64,000 bases of DNA from Rhodoferax koreense (GTDB lineage Bacteria; Pseudomonadota; Gammaproteobacteria; Burkholderiales; Burkholderiaceae_C), in assembly GCF_001955695.1 (NCBI RefSeq), contig NZ_CP019236.1, positions 4,092,001-4,156,000 on the forward strand, written 5' to 3'. How positions within the stretch are numbered: position 1 is the first letter of the stretch; each line of letters begins with the position of its first letter. Made by a program: the position numbers and the translations under genes. Shown in pieces: positions 55,258 to 64,000 of this stretch. A model generated the notes under the pieces. The model saw nothing but the letters and a program-made list of their open reading frames with translations. It made no database searches and was not told where the DNA came from.

Positions 55258-56262
55258 TCAGGCGCGGGTCTGCGCCAGACCCTCGTTCTTCTCTACGCCC
55301 ACCGCCCGCCGCGCATAACGCTGGGCCAGCACCGCGCACACCATGAGCTGCATCTGGTGGAACAGCATCAGCGGCAGCACGATGGCGCCGACCGCACTGG
55401 AAGCGAACAGCACCTTGGCCATCGGGATGCCGCTGGCCAGGCTCTTCTTCGAACCGCAGAAGACGATGGTGATCTCGTCCTCCTTCGAGAAGCCGAGCTT
55501 GCGGCTGGTCCAGGTCGTCAACACCAGCGCAATCGCCAGCACCACCGCACACGCCACCAGCACGCCGATCACGGCGGTGGCCGGAATCTGCTTCCACAGG
55601 CCTTCGACCACGGCCGCGCTGAAGGCGGTGTAGACCACCAGCAGGATCGAGCCCTGGTCCACGAACTTCAGCACCGCCGCGCGCTTCTTCACCCAGCCGC
55701 CGATCCAGGGCCGCAGCAGCTGGCCGGCGATGAACGGCGCCATGAGCTGCAGCATGATCTTGCCGATCGAATCGTAGGAGATGCCGGCGCTGCCGTGCGG
55801 CACCACCACCAGGCTCACCAGCACCGGCGTGATGAAGATGCCGAGCAGTGTCGAGGCCGAGGCGCTGCACACCGCCGCCGGGATGTTGCCGCGCGCCATC
55901 GAGGTGAAGGCGATGGCCGATTGCACGGTGGCCGGCAGGCAGCACAGGAACAGGATGCCGAGGTACAGCTCGGGCGTGACCAGCGGCGCCAGCAGCGGCT
56001 TGAGCGCCAGGCCGAGCAGCGGGAACACCACGAAGGTCGAAGCCAGCACCAGCAGGTGCAGCCGCCAGTGCGTGGCGCCCGCGATCACCGCCTCGCGCGA
56101 GAGCTTGGCGCCGTGCAGAAAGAACAGCAGGCCGATGGCCACCGTGGTCAGCGTCTCAAAGCCGTGCGCCGTAGGGCCGCTGGCGGGCAGCAGGCTCGCC
56201 AGCGTGACGGTGACGACAAGCATCAACGTGAAGTTGTCGGGAAGGTACTTGGGACGGGTCAT
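55258..56262 (-). CDS. Bile acid:sodium symporter family protein (SBF-like)
   Basis: A 334-residue membrane protein with about nine to ten hydrophobic segments. Motifs FFLHGAKLSREAVIAG, CCLPATVQSAIAFTSMARGN and CGSKKSLASGIPMAKVLF are those of the SBF-like (YfeH-type) group. It probably transports an organic anion, with an unknown substrate. It is divergent from a LysR regulator (89-bp gap), which suggests regulated expression. Confidence 0.87.
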   Translation of the reverse strand: MTRPKYLPDNFTLMLVVTVTLASLLPASGPTAHGFETLTTVAIGLLFFLHGAKLSREAVIAGATHWRLHLLVLASTFVVFPLLGLALKPLLAPLVTPELYLGILFLCCLPATVQSAIAFTSMARGNIPAAVCSASASTLLGIFITPVLVSLVVVPHGSAGISYDSIGKIMLQLMAPFIAGQLLRPWIGGWVKKRAAVLKFVDQGSILLVVYTAFSAAVVEGLWKQIPATAVIGVLVACAVVLAIALVLTTWTSRKLGFSKEDEITIVFCGSKKSLASGIPMAKVLFASSAVGAIVLPLMLFHQMQLMVCAVLAQRYARRAVGVEKNEGLAQTRA

Positions 56263-56351
56263 GAAGACACCTCGGAATCATCAATGCACCAATTGGACCT
56301 GTGCGGTATTCAAAAGAGAAATGGATTATTCAAATGGACTTATGATTAATC

Positions 56352-57263
56352 ATGATGAATGTCACCCTTCGACAGCTGCGTGTGTTCCAGGCCGTGGTGG
56401 CGGCACGCAACTTCAGCCGCGCGGGAGATGCGGTCGGGCTGACACAGCCCGCCGTCAGCCGTTGCATCCGCGAACTGGAAGGCCAGCTCGGCCTGCAGCT
56501 GCTGAACCGCACCACGCGCGAGGTGGCACCCACCGAAGCCGGCCGCAGCCTGGCTGCCCAGCTCGACCGCCTGCTCGACGAAATGGAGTTGGCCCTGCTC
56601 GACGTGCAAGGCATGGCCAGCGTGCGCCGCGGCAAGGTGCGGGTGGCCAGCAGCCCCACGCTGTCGGCCAACCTGATGCCGGCCTGCATCGCACGTTGCG
56701 CCGAGCTGCATCCCGACATCCAGCTCGTGCTGCTCGACCGGGTGCAGCTGGACGTGCTCGGCAGCGTTCGCGCGGGCGAGGTGGATTTCGGCGTGGTCAT
56801 CGACCCCTCGGCGCCCGATGACCTGCATTGCGAAACCATCCTGCGCGAACCGTTCTGCCTGGTCTGCCGAAGCGACCATCCACTGGCCCGGCGCAAAAGC
56901 CTGCCCTGGCGCGCGCTGTCCGGCCAGAAGCTGGTGCTGCTCGACCATGCCTCGGGCAGCCGCCGGCTCATCGACCAGGCGCTGGCCGACCAGCAGGCCG
57001 AGGTGGACGTGGTGCAGGAACTCGGCCATCCGACGACGGTGTTCCGCATGGTCGAGGCCGGCATCGGCATCACCGTGCTGCCCGCGCTCGCGCTGACCGA
57101 CGCCGAACTGCAAGGCCGCGCGCTCAGCGTGTGCCGGCTCACGCCGCACATCGACCGGCGCATCATGCTGGTCCACCGCAAACACCGCGCGCTGGCGCCG
57201 ATGGTGGCGCTGGTGTGGCAACTGGTGGCGGCGGTGGCGGCGCAGGTGCCGGCGGGGATTTAG
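56352..57263 (+). CDS. LysR-family transcriptional regulator
   Basis: A 303-residue LysR protein. The winged helix is NVTLRQLRVFQAVVAARNFSRAGDAVGLTQPAVSRCIRELEGQLG in outline (residues 3-47), followed by the periplasmic-binding-like effector domain (GKVRVASSPTLSANLMP to RIMLVHRKHRALAP). It resembles regulators such as CbbR/GcvA relatives only in general form. The palindrome ATGATTAATCAT at 56342-56353 spans its start; the gap to the divergent SBF-like gene is the likely operator region. Confidence 0.9.
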   Translation: MMNVTLRQLRVFQAVVAARNFSRAGDAVGLTQPAVSRCIRELEGQLGLQLLNRTTREVAPTEAGRSLAAQLDRLLDEMELALLDVQGMASVRRGKVRVASSPTLSANLMPACIARCAELHPDIQLVLLDRVQLDVLGSVRAGEVDFGVVIDPSAPDDLHCETILREPFCLVCRSDHPLARRKSLPWRALSGQKLVLLDHASGSRRLIDQALADQQAEVDVVQELGHPTTVFRMVEAGIGITVLPALALTDAELQGRALSVCRLTPHIDRRIMLVHRKHRALAPMVALVWQLVAAVAAQVPAGI

Positions 57264-57281
57264 CGACCTCGAGGTATTGAC

Positions 57282-57482
57282 CCGTTCGTGCTGCGCCCGT
57301 CGAAGCACCCGCACCAGGCCCTTCGACAGGCTCAGGGCGAACGGACGCGAGATGCCTTTCGTACTGAGGGCAACGGATGACGAATACCATGGGTGCCGCC
57401 TCCGAACGGACGACGGATACCGTTCGTGCTGAGCCTGTCGAAGCACCCGCACCTTGCCCTCCAACCGCCTCAGCGCGAACGG
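57282..57482. repeat. Palindromic intergenic repeats after the LysR gene
   Basis: Two paired units: 57282-57344 has CCGTTCGTGCTGCGCCCGTC facing CTTCGACAGGCTCAGGGCGA; 57420-57482 has CCGTTCGTGCTGAGCCTGTC facing a decayed right arm. They fill the 228-bp gap between convergent genes. Confidence 0.85.
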
Positions 57483-57491
57483 CTCAAATCG

Positions 57492-58295
57492 TCAATACCC
57501 CAGAAAAGCCGCCTGTATCAAGGCCGCCTCGGTGGTGAATTCATCGGCCAGCATGCGTCGCCAGAGTTCCTCGTCGTTGATCAGCTCGAATCGTTCCACC
57601 TCACCGTCCTGATTGACCGGCAGCAGGCCCTCGGGCAGCGTCGCCACGAACCAGTCGATGCGCTCGATCACGTAGCCCGCGCCGCCGCCATCGTCGCTCG
57701 GCCGGCGTGTGGTGACGAAGCCGCCGTGGCGCAGGCCCTGCAAGGTGTGCAGCCGCAGGCCGGCCTCCTCCCAGGTCTCGCGCAGCAGCGCCGTCTGCAC
57801 TGTGTCCCGGGCCGAGACCATGCCGCCCATCAAGGTGTCCCACAGGCCCGGGTCGTTGGGCTTGTCGAAGGCGCGCTGCTGCACCCAGTGCCGGCCGTCG
57901 GGCGCCAGCCCCACCAGGTGCACGGCCTGCGTGGTGATGCCCAGGCCGCGCACCACGGCGCGTTCGACGGTGGCCACCCGTTCGCCGCCCCGATTCGGCA
58001 CGGCGAGTTGCTCGTCGCGCCAGGCATGGGCTAGGCCGGCTTCGCGCAAGGCGTCGGCGAGCAACGCCAGGCTGCTGGTCGGCTCGCCATGCAAGCGCCA
58101 ACCGCGCTCTGTTTTTTGAAGCACCTCGCGCTGATCCACCAAGGGCTGCAGGTCGATTCGGCTTAGAAAATCAGGCTCGACCGAGCCGATCTCGTGCGGT
58201 CCCGCATACAAGGGCACACGCGGCCGGCGCGGCGGCACCTCCGCGCCAGCGCGCAGCGCGGCCAGCCAGGCCGCGCGTTCGGTGTCCTGGCTCAC
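57492..58295 (-). CDS. Nudix hydrolase with DUF4743 N-terminal region
   Basis: A 267-residue protein. The N-terminal half (to about residue 120) fits DUF4743, found before Nudix domains related to plant and fungal thiamine-diphosphate/NADH-type hydrolases; the Nudix box is GGMVSARDTVQTALLRETWEEAGL. The GTG at 58295 overlaps the stop of the quinone-oxidoreductase gene (GTGA), and homology begins there. A sequence further upstream in the same frame has no homology. Likely substrate: a damaged or unusual nucleotide cofactor. Confidence 0.82.
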   Translation of the reverse strand: MSQDTERAAWLAALRAGAEVPPRRPRVPLYAGPHEIGSVEPDFLSRIDLQPLVDQREVLQKTERGWRLHGEPTSSLALLADALREAGLAHAWRDEQLAVPNRGGERVATVERAVVRGLGITTQAVHLVGLAPDGRHWVQQRAFDKPNDPGLWDTLMGGMVSARDTVQTALLRETWEEAGLRLHTLQGLRHGGFVTTRRPSDDGGGAGYVIERIDWFVATLPEGLLPVNQDGEVERFELINDEELWRRMLADEFTTEAALIQAAFLGY

Positions 58296-59281
58296 AGCGT
58301 GAGGATGCTGCAGCCGGTCGTCTTGCGCGCTTCCATGTCCTGGTGCGCCTGCTGCACTTCGGCCAGCGGATAACGCTGGTCGATGTGGATCTGCACCGCA
58401 CCGCTTTCCACCACCGCGAACAGGTCGTCGGCCATGGCCTGGGTGTTCTCGCGCGTGGTCATGTGGGCGAACAGCGTGGCGCGGGTAAGGTACAGCGACT
58501 TGGGCGCCAGGATCGCTGGGGCGAACGGCGGCACGGCGCCCGAGGCGTTGCCGAAGCTCGCGAGCAGCCCGAAGGTGCGAAGGCATTCAAGCGACTTGTC
58601 GAAGGTGTCCTTGCCGATCGAGTCGTACACCACCTTCACGCCTTCGCCGCCGGTGATCTCCTTCACGCGCGCGGCGAAATCCTCGGTGCCGTAGTTGATC
58701 ACGTGGGCGGCGCCATTGGCCTTGGCGAGTGCGCACTTCGCGTCCGAACCGGCCGTGCCGATCAGCTGCAGGCCCAGCGCCCGCGCCCACTGGCAGGCAA
58801 TCAGGCCGACACCGCCGGCGGCGGCATGGAACAGCACGAAGTCGCCGGCCTGCAGCCCGCCCTGCGGCAGGGTTTTCTTGAGCAGGTACTGCACCGTCAG
58901 GCCCTTGAGCATCATGGCTGCGCCGGTCTCGAAGGAGATGGCGTCGGGCAGCTTGCAGACCGTCTTGGCCGGCATCACGCGCAGTTCGCAGTAGCTGCCG
59001 GGCGGCGCGCTGGCATAGGCCGCGCGGTCGCCGGCGCGCAGGTGGGTCACGCCCTCGCCCACCGCCTCCACCACGCCCGCACCTTCCATGCCGAGCGAGA
59101 GCGGCATCTTCTGTGGGTACAGGCCGGAGCGCTGGTAGATGTCGATGAAGTTCAGCCCGATGGCCTTGTGGCGGATGCGGATCTCGCCCGGGCCGGGCTC
59201 GCCCACCGGAAGTTCGACAAGCTTGAGCTGGTCGGCGCCGCCGTGCTGGTCGATGCGGATGGCTTTGGTGGTGAGTGTCAT
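58292..59281 (-). CDS. Quinone oxidoreductase (zinc-free MDR family, QOR-like)
   Basis: A 329-residue medium-chain dehydrogenase/reductase. ALGMEGAGVVEAVGEGV-type sequence, the NADPH site HAAAGGVGLIACQWARALG and GYSIGKDTFDKSL-like segments mark it as QorA-like; zinc ligands are absent. It reduces quinones or enones with NADPH. It is the first gene of a two-gene unit with the Nudix hydrolase and is divergent from the EamA transporter gene. Confidence 0.88.
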   Translation of the reverse strand: MTLTTKAIRIDQHGGADQLKLVELPVGEPGPGEIRIRHKAIGLNFIDIYQRSGLYPQKMPLSLGMEGAGVVEAVGEGVTHLRAGDRAAYASAPPGSYCELRVMPAKTVCKLPDAISFETGAAMMLKGLTVQYLLKKTLPQGGLQAGDFVLFHAAAGGVGLIACQWARALGLQLIGTAGSDAKCALAKANGAAHVINYGTEDFAARVKEITGGEGVKVVYDSIGKDTFDKSLECLRTFGLLASFGNASGAVPPFAPAILAPKSLYLTRATLFAHMTTRENTQAMADDLFAVVESGAVQIHIDQRYPLAEVQQAHQDMEARKTTGCSILTL

Positions 59282-59459
59282 GGATGTCTTCCTTGATGTT
59301 GGGAACGAGGTCGACGCGCATCCTGCCATGTTTTGCGCCGCCGCGTGGCACGCGTGGGCAACGGCCGCCGGTCCGGGGCGACCGAGGCTCCGGCCTCGGG
59401 GAAGCCGAGGTGGTTACAGTCTGGGGTTCGCCGCACTCGCCCAGCCCCGCTCCCCATCA

Positions 59460-60362
59460 ATGACCCAGCGCATCCCCGCCTCCGCCATCTTCTACCTCAC
59501 GCTCGCCCCGTTGCTGTGGGCCGGCAATGCCGTCGTCGGCCGCCTCGTGCACGAATTGGTGCCGCCGATGACGCTGAATTTCCTGCGTTGGGCGCTGGCC
59601 TTCGTGCTGCTGCTTCCGCTGGCCAGCCAGGTCCTGCGCAAGGACAGCCCGCTCTGGACCCACTGGCGCCGCTACGCCGTGCTCGGCCTGCTGGGCGTGG
59701 GCATGTACAACGCACTGCAGTACCTGGCGCTGCAGACTTCCACGCCGATCAACGTCACCCTGGTCACCTCCAGCATGCCGGTGTGGATGCTGGCCACGGG
59801 ATGGCTGTTCTTCCGCGCCACGGTCTCGCCGCGGCAGATCGCCAGCGCGGTGTTGTCCATGCTCGGTGTGCTGCTGGTGCTGAGCCGCGGCGAATGGGGC
59901 CAGTTGCTCGCCTTGCGCCTCGTGCCCGGCGACCTCTACATGCTGCTGGCCACCATCGCCTGGGCCTTCTACAGCTGGCTGCTGATGGGCACGCGCGAGC
60001 CGGCCACGATCCGCGGCGACTGGGCCGCGTTCCTGATGGCGCAATTGGTGTTCGGCCTGGGCTGGTCGGGCGTCTTCGCCGCGGGTGAGCAGGTGCTGGG
60101 CAGCACACCGGTGCAATGGGGCCTGCCGCTGGCCGCGGCCCTGGTCTTCATCGCCGTGGGCCCGGCCATCCTGGCCTACCGCGCCTGGGGCACGGGTGTG
60201 CAACGTGCAGGGCCCAACGTGGCCGCGTTTTTCCTGAACCTCACGCCGCTGTTCGCCGCGCTGATGTCAACCGCGTTCCTGGGCGAAGCGCCGCACTGGT
60301 ACCACGCGGCGGCGTTCGCGCTGATCGTGGGGGGGATCGTGGTTTCGGGGTTGAAGCGGTGA
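59460..60362 (+). CDS. DMT superfamily transporter (EamA)
   Basis: A 300-residue membrane protein with ten hydrophobic segments in two EamA repeats. The first starts TLAPLLWAGNAVVGRLVHELVPPMTLNFLRW; the second ends with FFLNLTPLFAALMSTAFLGEAPHWYHAAAFALIVGGI. It is a probable exporter of amino acids or other metabolites. The ATG at 59460 is the family start. Confidence 0.87.
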   Translation: MTQRIPASAIFYLTLAPLLWAGNAVVGRLVHELVPPMTLNFLRWALAFVLLLPLASQVLRKDSPLWTHWRRYAVLGLLGVGMYNALQYLALQTSTPINVTLVTSSMPVWMLATGWLFFRATVSPRQIASAVLSMLGVLLVLSRGEWGQLLALRLVPGDLYMLLATIAWAFYSWLLMGTREPATIRGDWAAFLMAQLVFGLGWSGVFAAGEQVLGSTPVQWGLPLAAALVFIAVGPAILAYRAWGTGVQRAGPNVAAFFLNLTPLFAALMSTAFLGEAPHWYHAAAFALIVGGIVVSGLKR

Positions 60363-60375
60363 TGGGCTGAGCCGG

Positions 60376-60478
60376 GCCCTTCGACAAGCTCAGGGCGAAC
60401 GGGGAACAAATACCCCCGTTCGTGCTGAGCCTGTCGAAGCATCTGCACCAGGCCCTTCGACAAGCTCAGGGCGAACGG
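60376..60478. repeat. Palindromic intergenic repeats after the EamA gene
   Basis: One unpaired arm CTTCGACAAGCTCAGGGCGA from 60376 and one full pair 60417-60478 (GTTCGTGCTGAGCCTGTCGA facing the same arm). They lie between convergent genes. Confidence 0.87.
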
Positions 60479-60486
60479 AGAAAACG

Positions 60487-61353
60487 CTAAACCGGCCTGT
60501 CCGCCGGTTTGCGCATCAGCGTCAACGCGAGCGCGGCCGAGGCCACCATCAGGAACAGGCTCACCGCATTGAGCACCGGCGTGGCGCCCTCGCGCATGCG
60601 GCCATACATCATCACCGTGAGCGGTGCATCGGAGCCGACCAGCATCAGCGTGGTGTTGAAGTTCTCGAACGACATCAGGAAAGCGATCGCCGCCGCGCCG
60701 ATCAGCGCGGGTGCCAGGTACGGCAGCGTGATCGTCATGAACACCGCCGCACGCGTGGCACCGAGGTTGTAGGCCGCGTCTTCGAGCGTGAGATCGAAGC
60801 GCTTCAGGCGAGCGGTGATGATGAGCGAGGCGATGGACACGATGTAGGCGAACTGGCCCAGCACCACCAGCGGCAGGCCGGGCCGCAGGAAGTCGAGTTC
60901 CAACCCCCAGGTGTCGTCGGCGAACTGCGCGAGCCGGCTGGCGAAGGCCAGGATCGAGATGCCCAGGATCACGCCCGGAATCACCAGCGGCGCCAGCATC
61001 AGCAGCGACAGCGCCTGTTTGCCGGGAAAGCGGCTGCGCTCGATGAGGAAGGCGTTGGTGGTGCCGACCACCACCGACAGCAGCGTCACCCAGGCCGCCA
61101 CCACCACGCTGGTCCACAGGCTGCCGAGCAGGGGCTTGTCGGCGAACAGGCCGACACGGCCGCCGCCCGCCGCACCGCTGCCGAAGAACCAGTCGAGCGT
61201 GAAGCCGCGCCACGGCGGTGCGGGATAAGGCGCATCGTTGAAGGCGAACACCGCCACCACCACCAGCGGCAGGAACAGGAACGCGAAGAACGCGACGCAG
61301 TACACGACGGTGCTGGCGCGCAGCCAGGTGGGACGAGGCAGGGAGGCGATCAT
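60487..61353 (-). CDS. Polyamine-type ABC transporter permease (PotC-like)
   Basis: A 288-residue permease with six hydrophobic segments. The cytoplasmic EAA-type loop is LEDAAYNLGATRAAVFMTITLPYLAPALIG. It is the second membrane subunit of a spermidine/putrescine-type importer. It follows the PotB-like gene by 10 bp. Confidence 0.9.
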   Translation of the reverse strand: MIASLPRPTWLRASTVVYCVAFFAFLFLPLVVVAVFAFNDAPYPAPPWRGFTLDWFFGSGAAGGGRVGLFADKPLLGSLWTSVVVAAWVTLLSVVVGTTNAFLIERSRFPGKQALSLLMLAPLVIPGVILGISILAFASRLAQFADDTWGLELDFLRPGLPLVVLGQFAYIVSIASLIITARLKRFDLTLEDAAYNLGATRAAVFMTITLPYLAPALIGAAAIAFLMSFENFNTTLMLVGSDAPLTVMMYGRMREGATPVLNAVSLFLMVASAALALTLMRKPADRPV

Positions 61354-61363
61354 GGTGCTGCGC

Positions 61364-62251
61364 TCAGGTTTTGCTCATCACTTCACCGAACTTCTGCCCG
61401 GTGATTTTCAGGCCCGCCCAGACGATGGCCGTGGACAGGCCCAGCAGCAGGAAACCGAAGGCCGCGCCCTGCTCCCAGTTGAACCGCGTGATGAACTGCG
61501 TGTAGATCTGCTCGGTGAACCACAGCGAGTTCTTGCCGCCAAGCAGCGTCGGCGTAAGGTAGTTGCCCAGCGTGAGCATGAACACCACGATGCAGCCGGC
61601 GAGGATGCCCGGCGCCGCGTGTGGAATGACGATCTGCCACAGGATGGACGGGCCGTTGCCGCCGAGGTCGTAGGCGGCCTCGATCAGGCTGTCGTCCAGG
61701 CTCTCCAGGGCGCTGATCAGCGGCACCACCATGAACAACATCGAGGTGTAGACCAGGGCCACGAGGATGGTCGCGTCGCGGTACAGCAGTTCCACCGGCG
61801 TATCGGTGATGCCGAGCTTCACCAACAGCGCGGGCAGCACGCCCGACTCGCGCAGCAGGATCATCCAGCCGAGTGTGCGCACGGTTTCGCTCACCCAGAA
61901 TGGAATCAGGCACAACACCAGCAGCAGCGACTTGGTGCGGCCCTTGACCAGCTTGGCGATGGTCCAGGCGATCGGAAAGGCCAGCAGCAGCGTGATGGCG
62001 GTGGCCACGATCGACATCGTCGCCGTGCGCACGAAGGTGTGCCAGTACAGTGGCTCCTCGAAGAAGGTGCGGTACTGCGCAAAGCTCGGCGCGTACTGCC
62101 GCGGCGCCACGCGTTCGCGCAGCGACAGCACGGCCAGGTCCACATGCGGCAGCACGATCAGCCCCACCAGCCAGACGATGGCCGGCGCGAGCAACAGCAG
62201 CAGGATCAGCCTGGCCTGCGCGGAGGTGGAAGAACCATTCGAGGCAGCCAC
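61364..62251 (-). CDS. Polyamine-type ABC transporter permease (PotB-like)
   Basis: A 295-residue permease with six hydrophobic segments and the EAA loop LIEAAYDLGGNGPSILWQIVIPHAAPGI. The GTG start at 62251 is one base after the stop of the ATPase gene; a longer frame would lie inside that gene. Confidence 0.9.
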   Translation of the reverse strand: MAASNGSSTSAQARLILLLLLAPAIVWLVGLIVLPHVDLAVLSLRERVAPRQYAPSFAQYRTFFEEPLYWHTFVRTATMSIVATAITLLLAFPIAWTIAKLVKGRTKSLLLVLCLIPFWVSETVRTLGWMILLRESGVLPALLVKLGITDTPVELLYRDATILVALVYTSMLFMVVPLISALESLDDSLIEAAYDLGGNGPSILWQIVIPHAAPGILAGCIVVFMLTLGNYLTPTLLGGKNSLWFTEQIYTQFITRFNWEQGAAFGFLLLGLSTAIVWAGLKITGQKFGEVMSKT

Positions 62252-62252
62252 T

Positions 62253-63353
62253 TCAGGCCTTCGCTGCAAAGCAGACGGCTTGTTGCGGATCGAAGCTGAA
62301 CGACACCGTCTCGCCAATCTTCAAATCCGCAAAGCGCCCGGTCTGCGGCAGGGCGATGCGGAACTCGGTGCGGCTCGCGGTCTCGCGCAGCAGCGCAGCC
62401 GAATTCGCACCGTCGAACAGGATGCTTTCGACCTGACCGGTGTGCGCCGGATGGTCCGCCGGCAACTCGCTCGCCACACGCGCCAGGCTCACGGCTTCGG
62501 GCCGCACGAAGGCCTCGATCTTCTGGCCGGCGGCAATCGCACCCACCGCCCGCGCGCGCATCGTCAAGCCTTGGTCTGTCACGAAGCTGGCCAGGCCATC
62601 CGAAGCCGATGCGGCACTGGCCTTGGCCGCAATGCGGTTGTTCGATCCCACGAAGCCGGCCACGAACGGCGTCTGCGGCTGGTAATACAGCGCCTGCGGC
62701 GTGCCCACCTGCTCGAAACTGCCGGCGTTCATCACCGCCACATGGTCGGACAACACCAGCGCTTCCGACTGGTCGTGCGTGATGTAGACGAAGGTCGTGC
62801 CGAAGGCCGCCTGCAGCTGCTTGAGCTCGACCTTCATGTGTTCGCGCAGCTTCAGGTCGAGCGCGCCGAGCGGCTCGTCGAGCAGCAGCAGCGTCGGCTC
62901 CAGCACCAGGCTGCGCGCAATGGCCACGCGCTGGCGCTGGCCGCCGGAGAGCTGGTCCACGCGCTTCTTTTCCATGCCGGGCAGGCTCACGCGCGCCAGC
63001 ATGTCGCCGACCTTCTTCGCGATCTCGGCCTTGGCCACGCCGCGGCGCGCCAGGCCGTAGCCCACGTTCTCGCCCACCGACATCATCGGGAACAGCGCCA
63101 GGTGCTGGAACACCATGTTCACCGGCCGGCGGTTCGGCGGCACGCCGTTCATGGGCTGGCCGCCGATGTGGATCTGGCCCGAATCCGGCGCGAGGAAACC
63201 CGCGATCATGCGCAGCAGCGTGGTCTTGCCGCAGCCCGAAGGGCCGAGGATGGAGAAGAAGCTGCCGCGTTCGACCGTGAACGACAGGTCGCGCACGGCA
63301 ACCTGGCCACCATAGATCTTGCCGACGTGGTCGGCCTGTAAGTCCGCTGGCAC
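62253..63353 (-). CDS. Polyamine-type ABC transporter ATP-binding protein (PotA-like)
   Basis: A 366-residue ABC ATPase with Walker A GPSGCGKTT, Q-loop VFQHLALFP, signature QLSGGQRQRVAIARS, Walker B LLLLDEPLGALD, and a C-terminal TOBE domain (from about residue 285). It energises the PotBC-like channel. It starts with GTG at 63353, six bases after the binding-protein gene. Confidence 0.92.
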   Translation of the reverse strand: MPADLQADHVGKIYGGQVAVRDLSFTVERGSFFSILGPSGCGKTTLLRMIAGFLAPDSGQIHIGGQPMNGVPPNRRPVNMVFQHLALFPMMSVGENVGYGLARRGVAKAEIAKKVGDMLARVSLPGMEKKRVDQLSGGQRQRVAIARSLVLEPTLLLLDEPLGALDLKLREHMKVELKQLQAAFGTTFVYITHDQSEALVLSDHVAVMNAGSFEQVGTPQALYYQPQTPFVAGFVGSNNRIAAKASAASASDGLASFVTDQGLTMRARAVGAIAAGQKIEAFVRPEAVSLARVASELPADHPAHTGQVESILFDGANSAALLRETASRTEFRIALPQTGRFADLKIGETVSFSFDPQQAVCFAAKA

Positions 63354-63359
63354 CGCGGC

Positions 63360-64000
63360 TTATTGCGCAGCTTTGATGCGATCGAGCACGCGGCCTTCGA
63401 TGTCCTCGATGCCGGCCGGCACGGCGGGGTACCACTTCACGTTCTTCAGCGCGGCCTCGGGGAAACTCGCGGCGAACTGCGCCTTGAGCTTGGCATCGGC
63501 GAGTTGGTCCGCGCCCTTGGAAGCGGTGAAGTTACCGGCCGTGCCCGCCACCTTGGCGGCGATCTCCGGGCGCATGTTGAAGTTGATCCAGGCGTAAGCT
63601 GCGGCGTCGTTGCGGCCCTTGGCGGGAATCGCGAAGGTGTCGATCCAGCCGAGCGCGCCTGACTTGGGGGCGATGTACTGGATCTCGGGCTTCTCGCTGT
63701 TCAATTTCCAGCCGCCGGTGTCCCACATCATCGCGCCCACGACCTCACCCGCGCGCATGCCGTTGAGCAGCTGGTCCTTGTTGTCCCAGTAGAACTTCAC
63801 GTTGGCCTTGCAGGCGGTGAGCGTCTTGCCCACGTCGTCCATCAGCGCGGCATAGGCCTTGGGGTCCTTGTACAGCGCGAACGGGTCCTTGCCCGAGGCA
63901 AAGGCAAAGGCCAAGAGCGTGGGCCGCTTCAGGCGCACGGCGACCTTGCCCTTGACGTCGGGCTTGCACAGGTCGGGGTAGTCGCTCATCTGCGCGAGCT
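63360..64000 (-). CDS. Polyamine-type ABC transporter substrate-binding protein (PotD-like), 5' part missing
   Basis: The last ~213 residues of an extracellular solute-binding protein (family 1, PotD-like); the start lies beyond the right edge. Motifs such as YAALMDDVGKTLTACKANVKFYW, GEVVGAMMWDTGGWKL and LGWIDTFAIPAKGRND are those of the polyamine and related opine or choline binding proteins. The true ligand is unclear. It heads the operon with the PotA-, PotB- and PotC-like genes. Confidence 0.88.
   Translation of the reverse strand, partial: LAQMSDYPDLCKPDVKGKVAVRLKRPTLLAFAFASGKDPFALYKDPKAYAALMDDVGKTLTACKANVKFYWDNKDQLLNGMRAGEVVGAMMWDTGGWKLNSEKPEIQYIAPKSGALGWIDTFAIPAKGRNDAAAYAWINFNMRPEIAAKVAGTAGNFTASKGADQLADAKLKAQFAASFPEAALKNVKWYPAVPAGIEDIEGRVLDRIKAAQ

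Overview
The window is a 64 kb piece of a GC-rich betaproteobacterial chromosome, most likely Burkholderiales, family Comamonadaceae (Variovorax, Ramlibacter, Rhodoferax or Acidovorax-like). The evidence is the protein content (YbgC-TolQRA, RplU-RpmA-ObgE-ProB, MprF-AcvB, PimC/PimD-like pair, CNP1-like protein), heavy use of GTG starts and 4-bp start/stop overlaps, and the short palindromic intergenic repeat with core CTTCGACAAGCTCAGGGCGA, which I know from this family. The genus cannot be fixed from sequence alone.

Layout. 1-6.4 kb: riboflavin and housekeeping genes (end of ribBA, ribH, nusB, an aminotransferase), then ybgC-tolQ-tolR-tolA without tolB-pal, and a fumarylacetoacetate-hydrolase-family gene closed by a good terminator. 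6.5-19.2 kb: a zinc-ribbon Nudix gene, the lipid-modifying pair mprF-acvB, lytic transglycosylase and proS, rppH and a CNP1-like gene, proB-obgE-rpmA-rplU on the minus strand, ispB, and tRNA-Pro(CGG).

19.2-33.2 kb is a 14 kb genomic island. It starts inside tRNA-Pro and ends at a perfect 44-bp repeat of the tRNA 3' half (19206-19249 and 33153-33196). No site-specific integrase remains; a truncated IS481-family transposase sits where one would be expected. The cargo is a ten-gene minus-strand operon: gentisate-type ring-cleavage dioxygenase, FAA hydrolase, a complete branched-chain-amino-acid-type ABC importer, nitrilase, maleate cis-trans isomerase and a formamidase-like alpha/beta hydrolase. 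A GntR/FCD regulator lies on the other side of two decayed genes (TctC, class II aldolase). Palindromes of the form TTTTCGAAAG recur in front of the operon and of the regulator. I infer import of an aromatic nitrile, amide or acid, ring cleavage to a maleylpyruvate-like product, hydrolysis to maleate plus pyruvate, and isomerisation to fumarate.

33.2-46.8 kb: an IclR regulator divergent from pcaIJF (end of the beta-ketoadipate pathway), a fatty-acid desaturase, an RsmB/NOP methyltransferase, a DUF1653 protein, an OmpR/EnvZ-type two-component system divergent from a five-EF-hand protein, purN, yceH, and a paired large/small acyl-CoA dehydrogenase. 46.8-53.2 kb: a PEP-CTERM protein behind a clear sigma-54 promoter, an HNH endonuclease, then ribF-ileS-lspA, with a palindromic repeat inserted in frame within ileS. 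53.2-64 kb: Na/Pi cotransporter-like protein, SBF-like transporter with a divergent LysR regulator, a Nudix gene with a quinone oxidoreductase, an EamA transporter, and a polyamine-type ABC transporter whose binding protein runs off the window.
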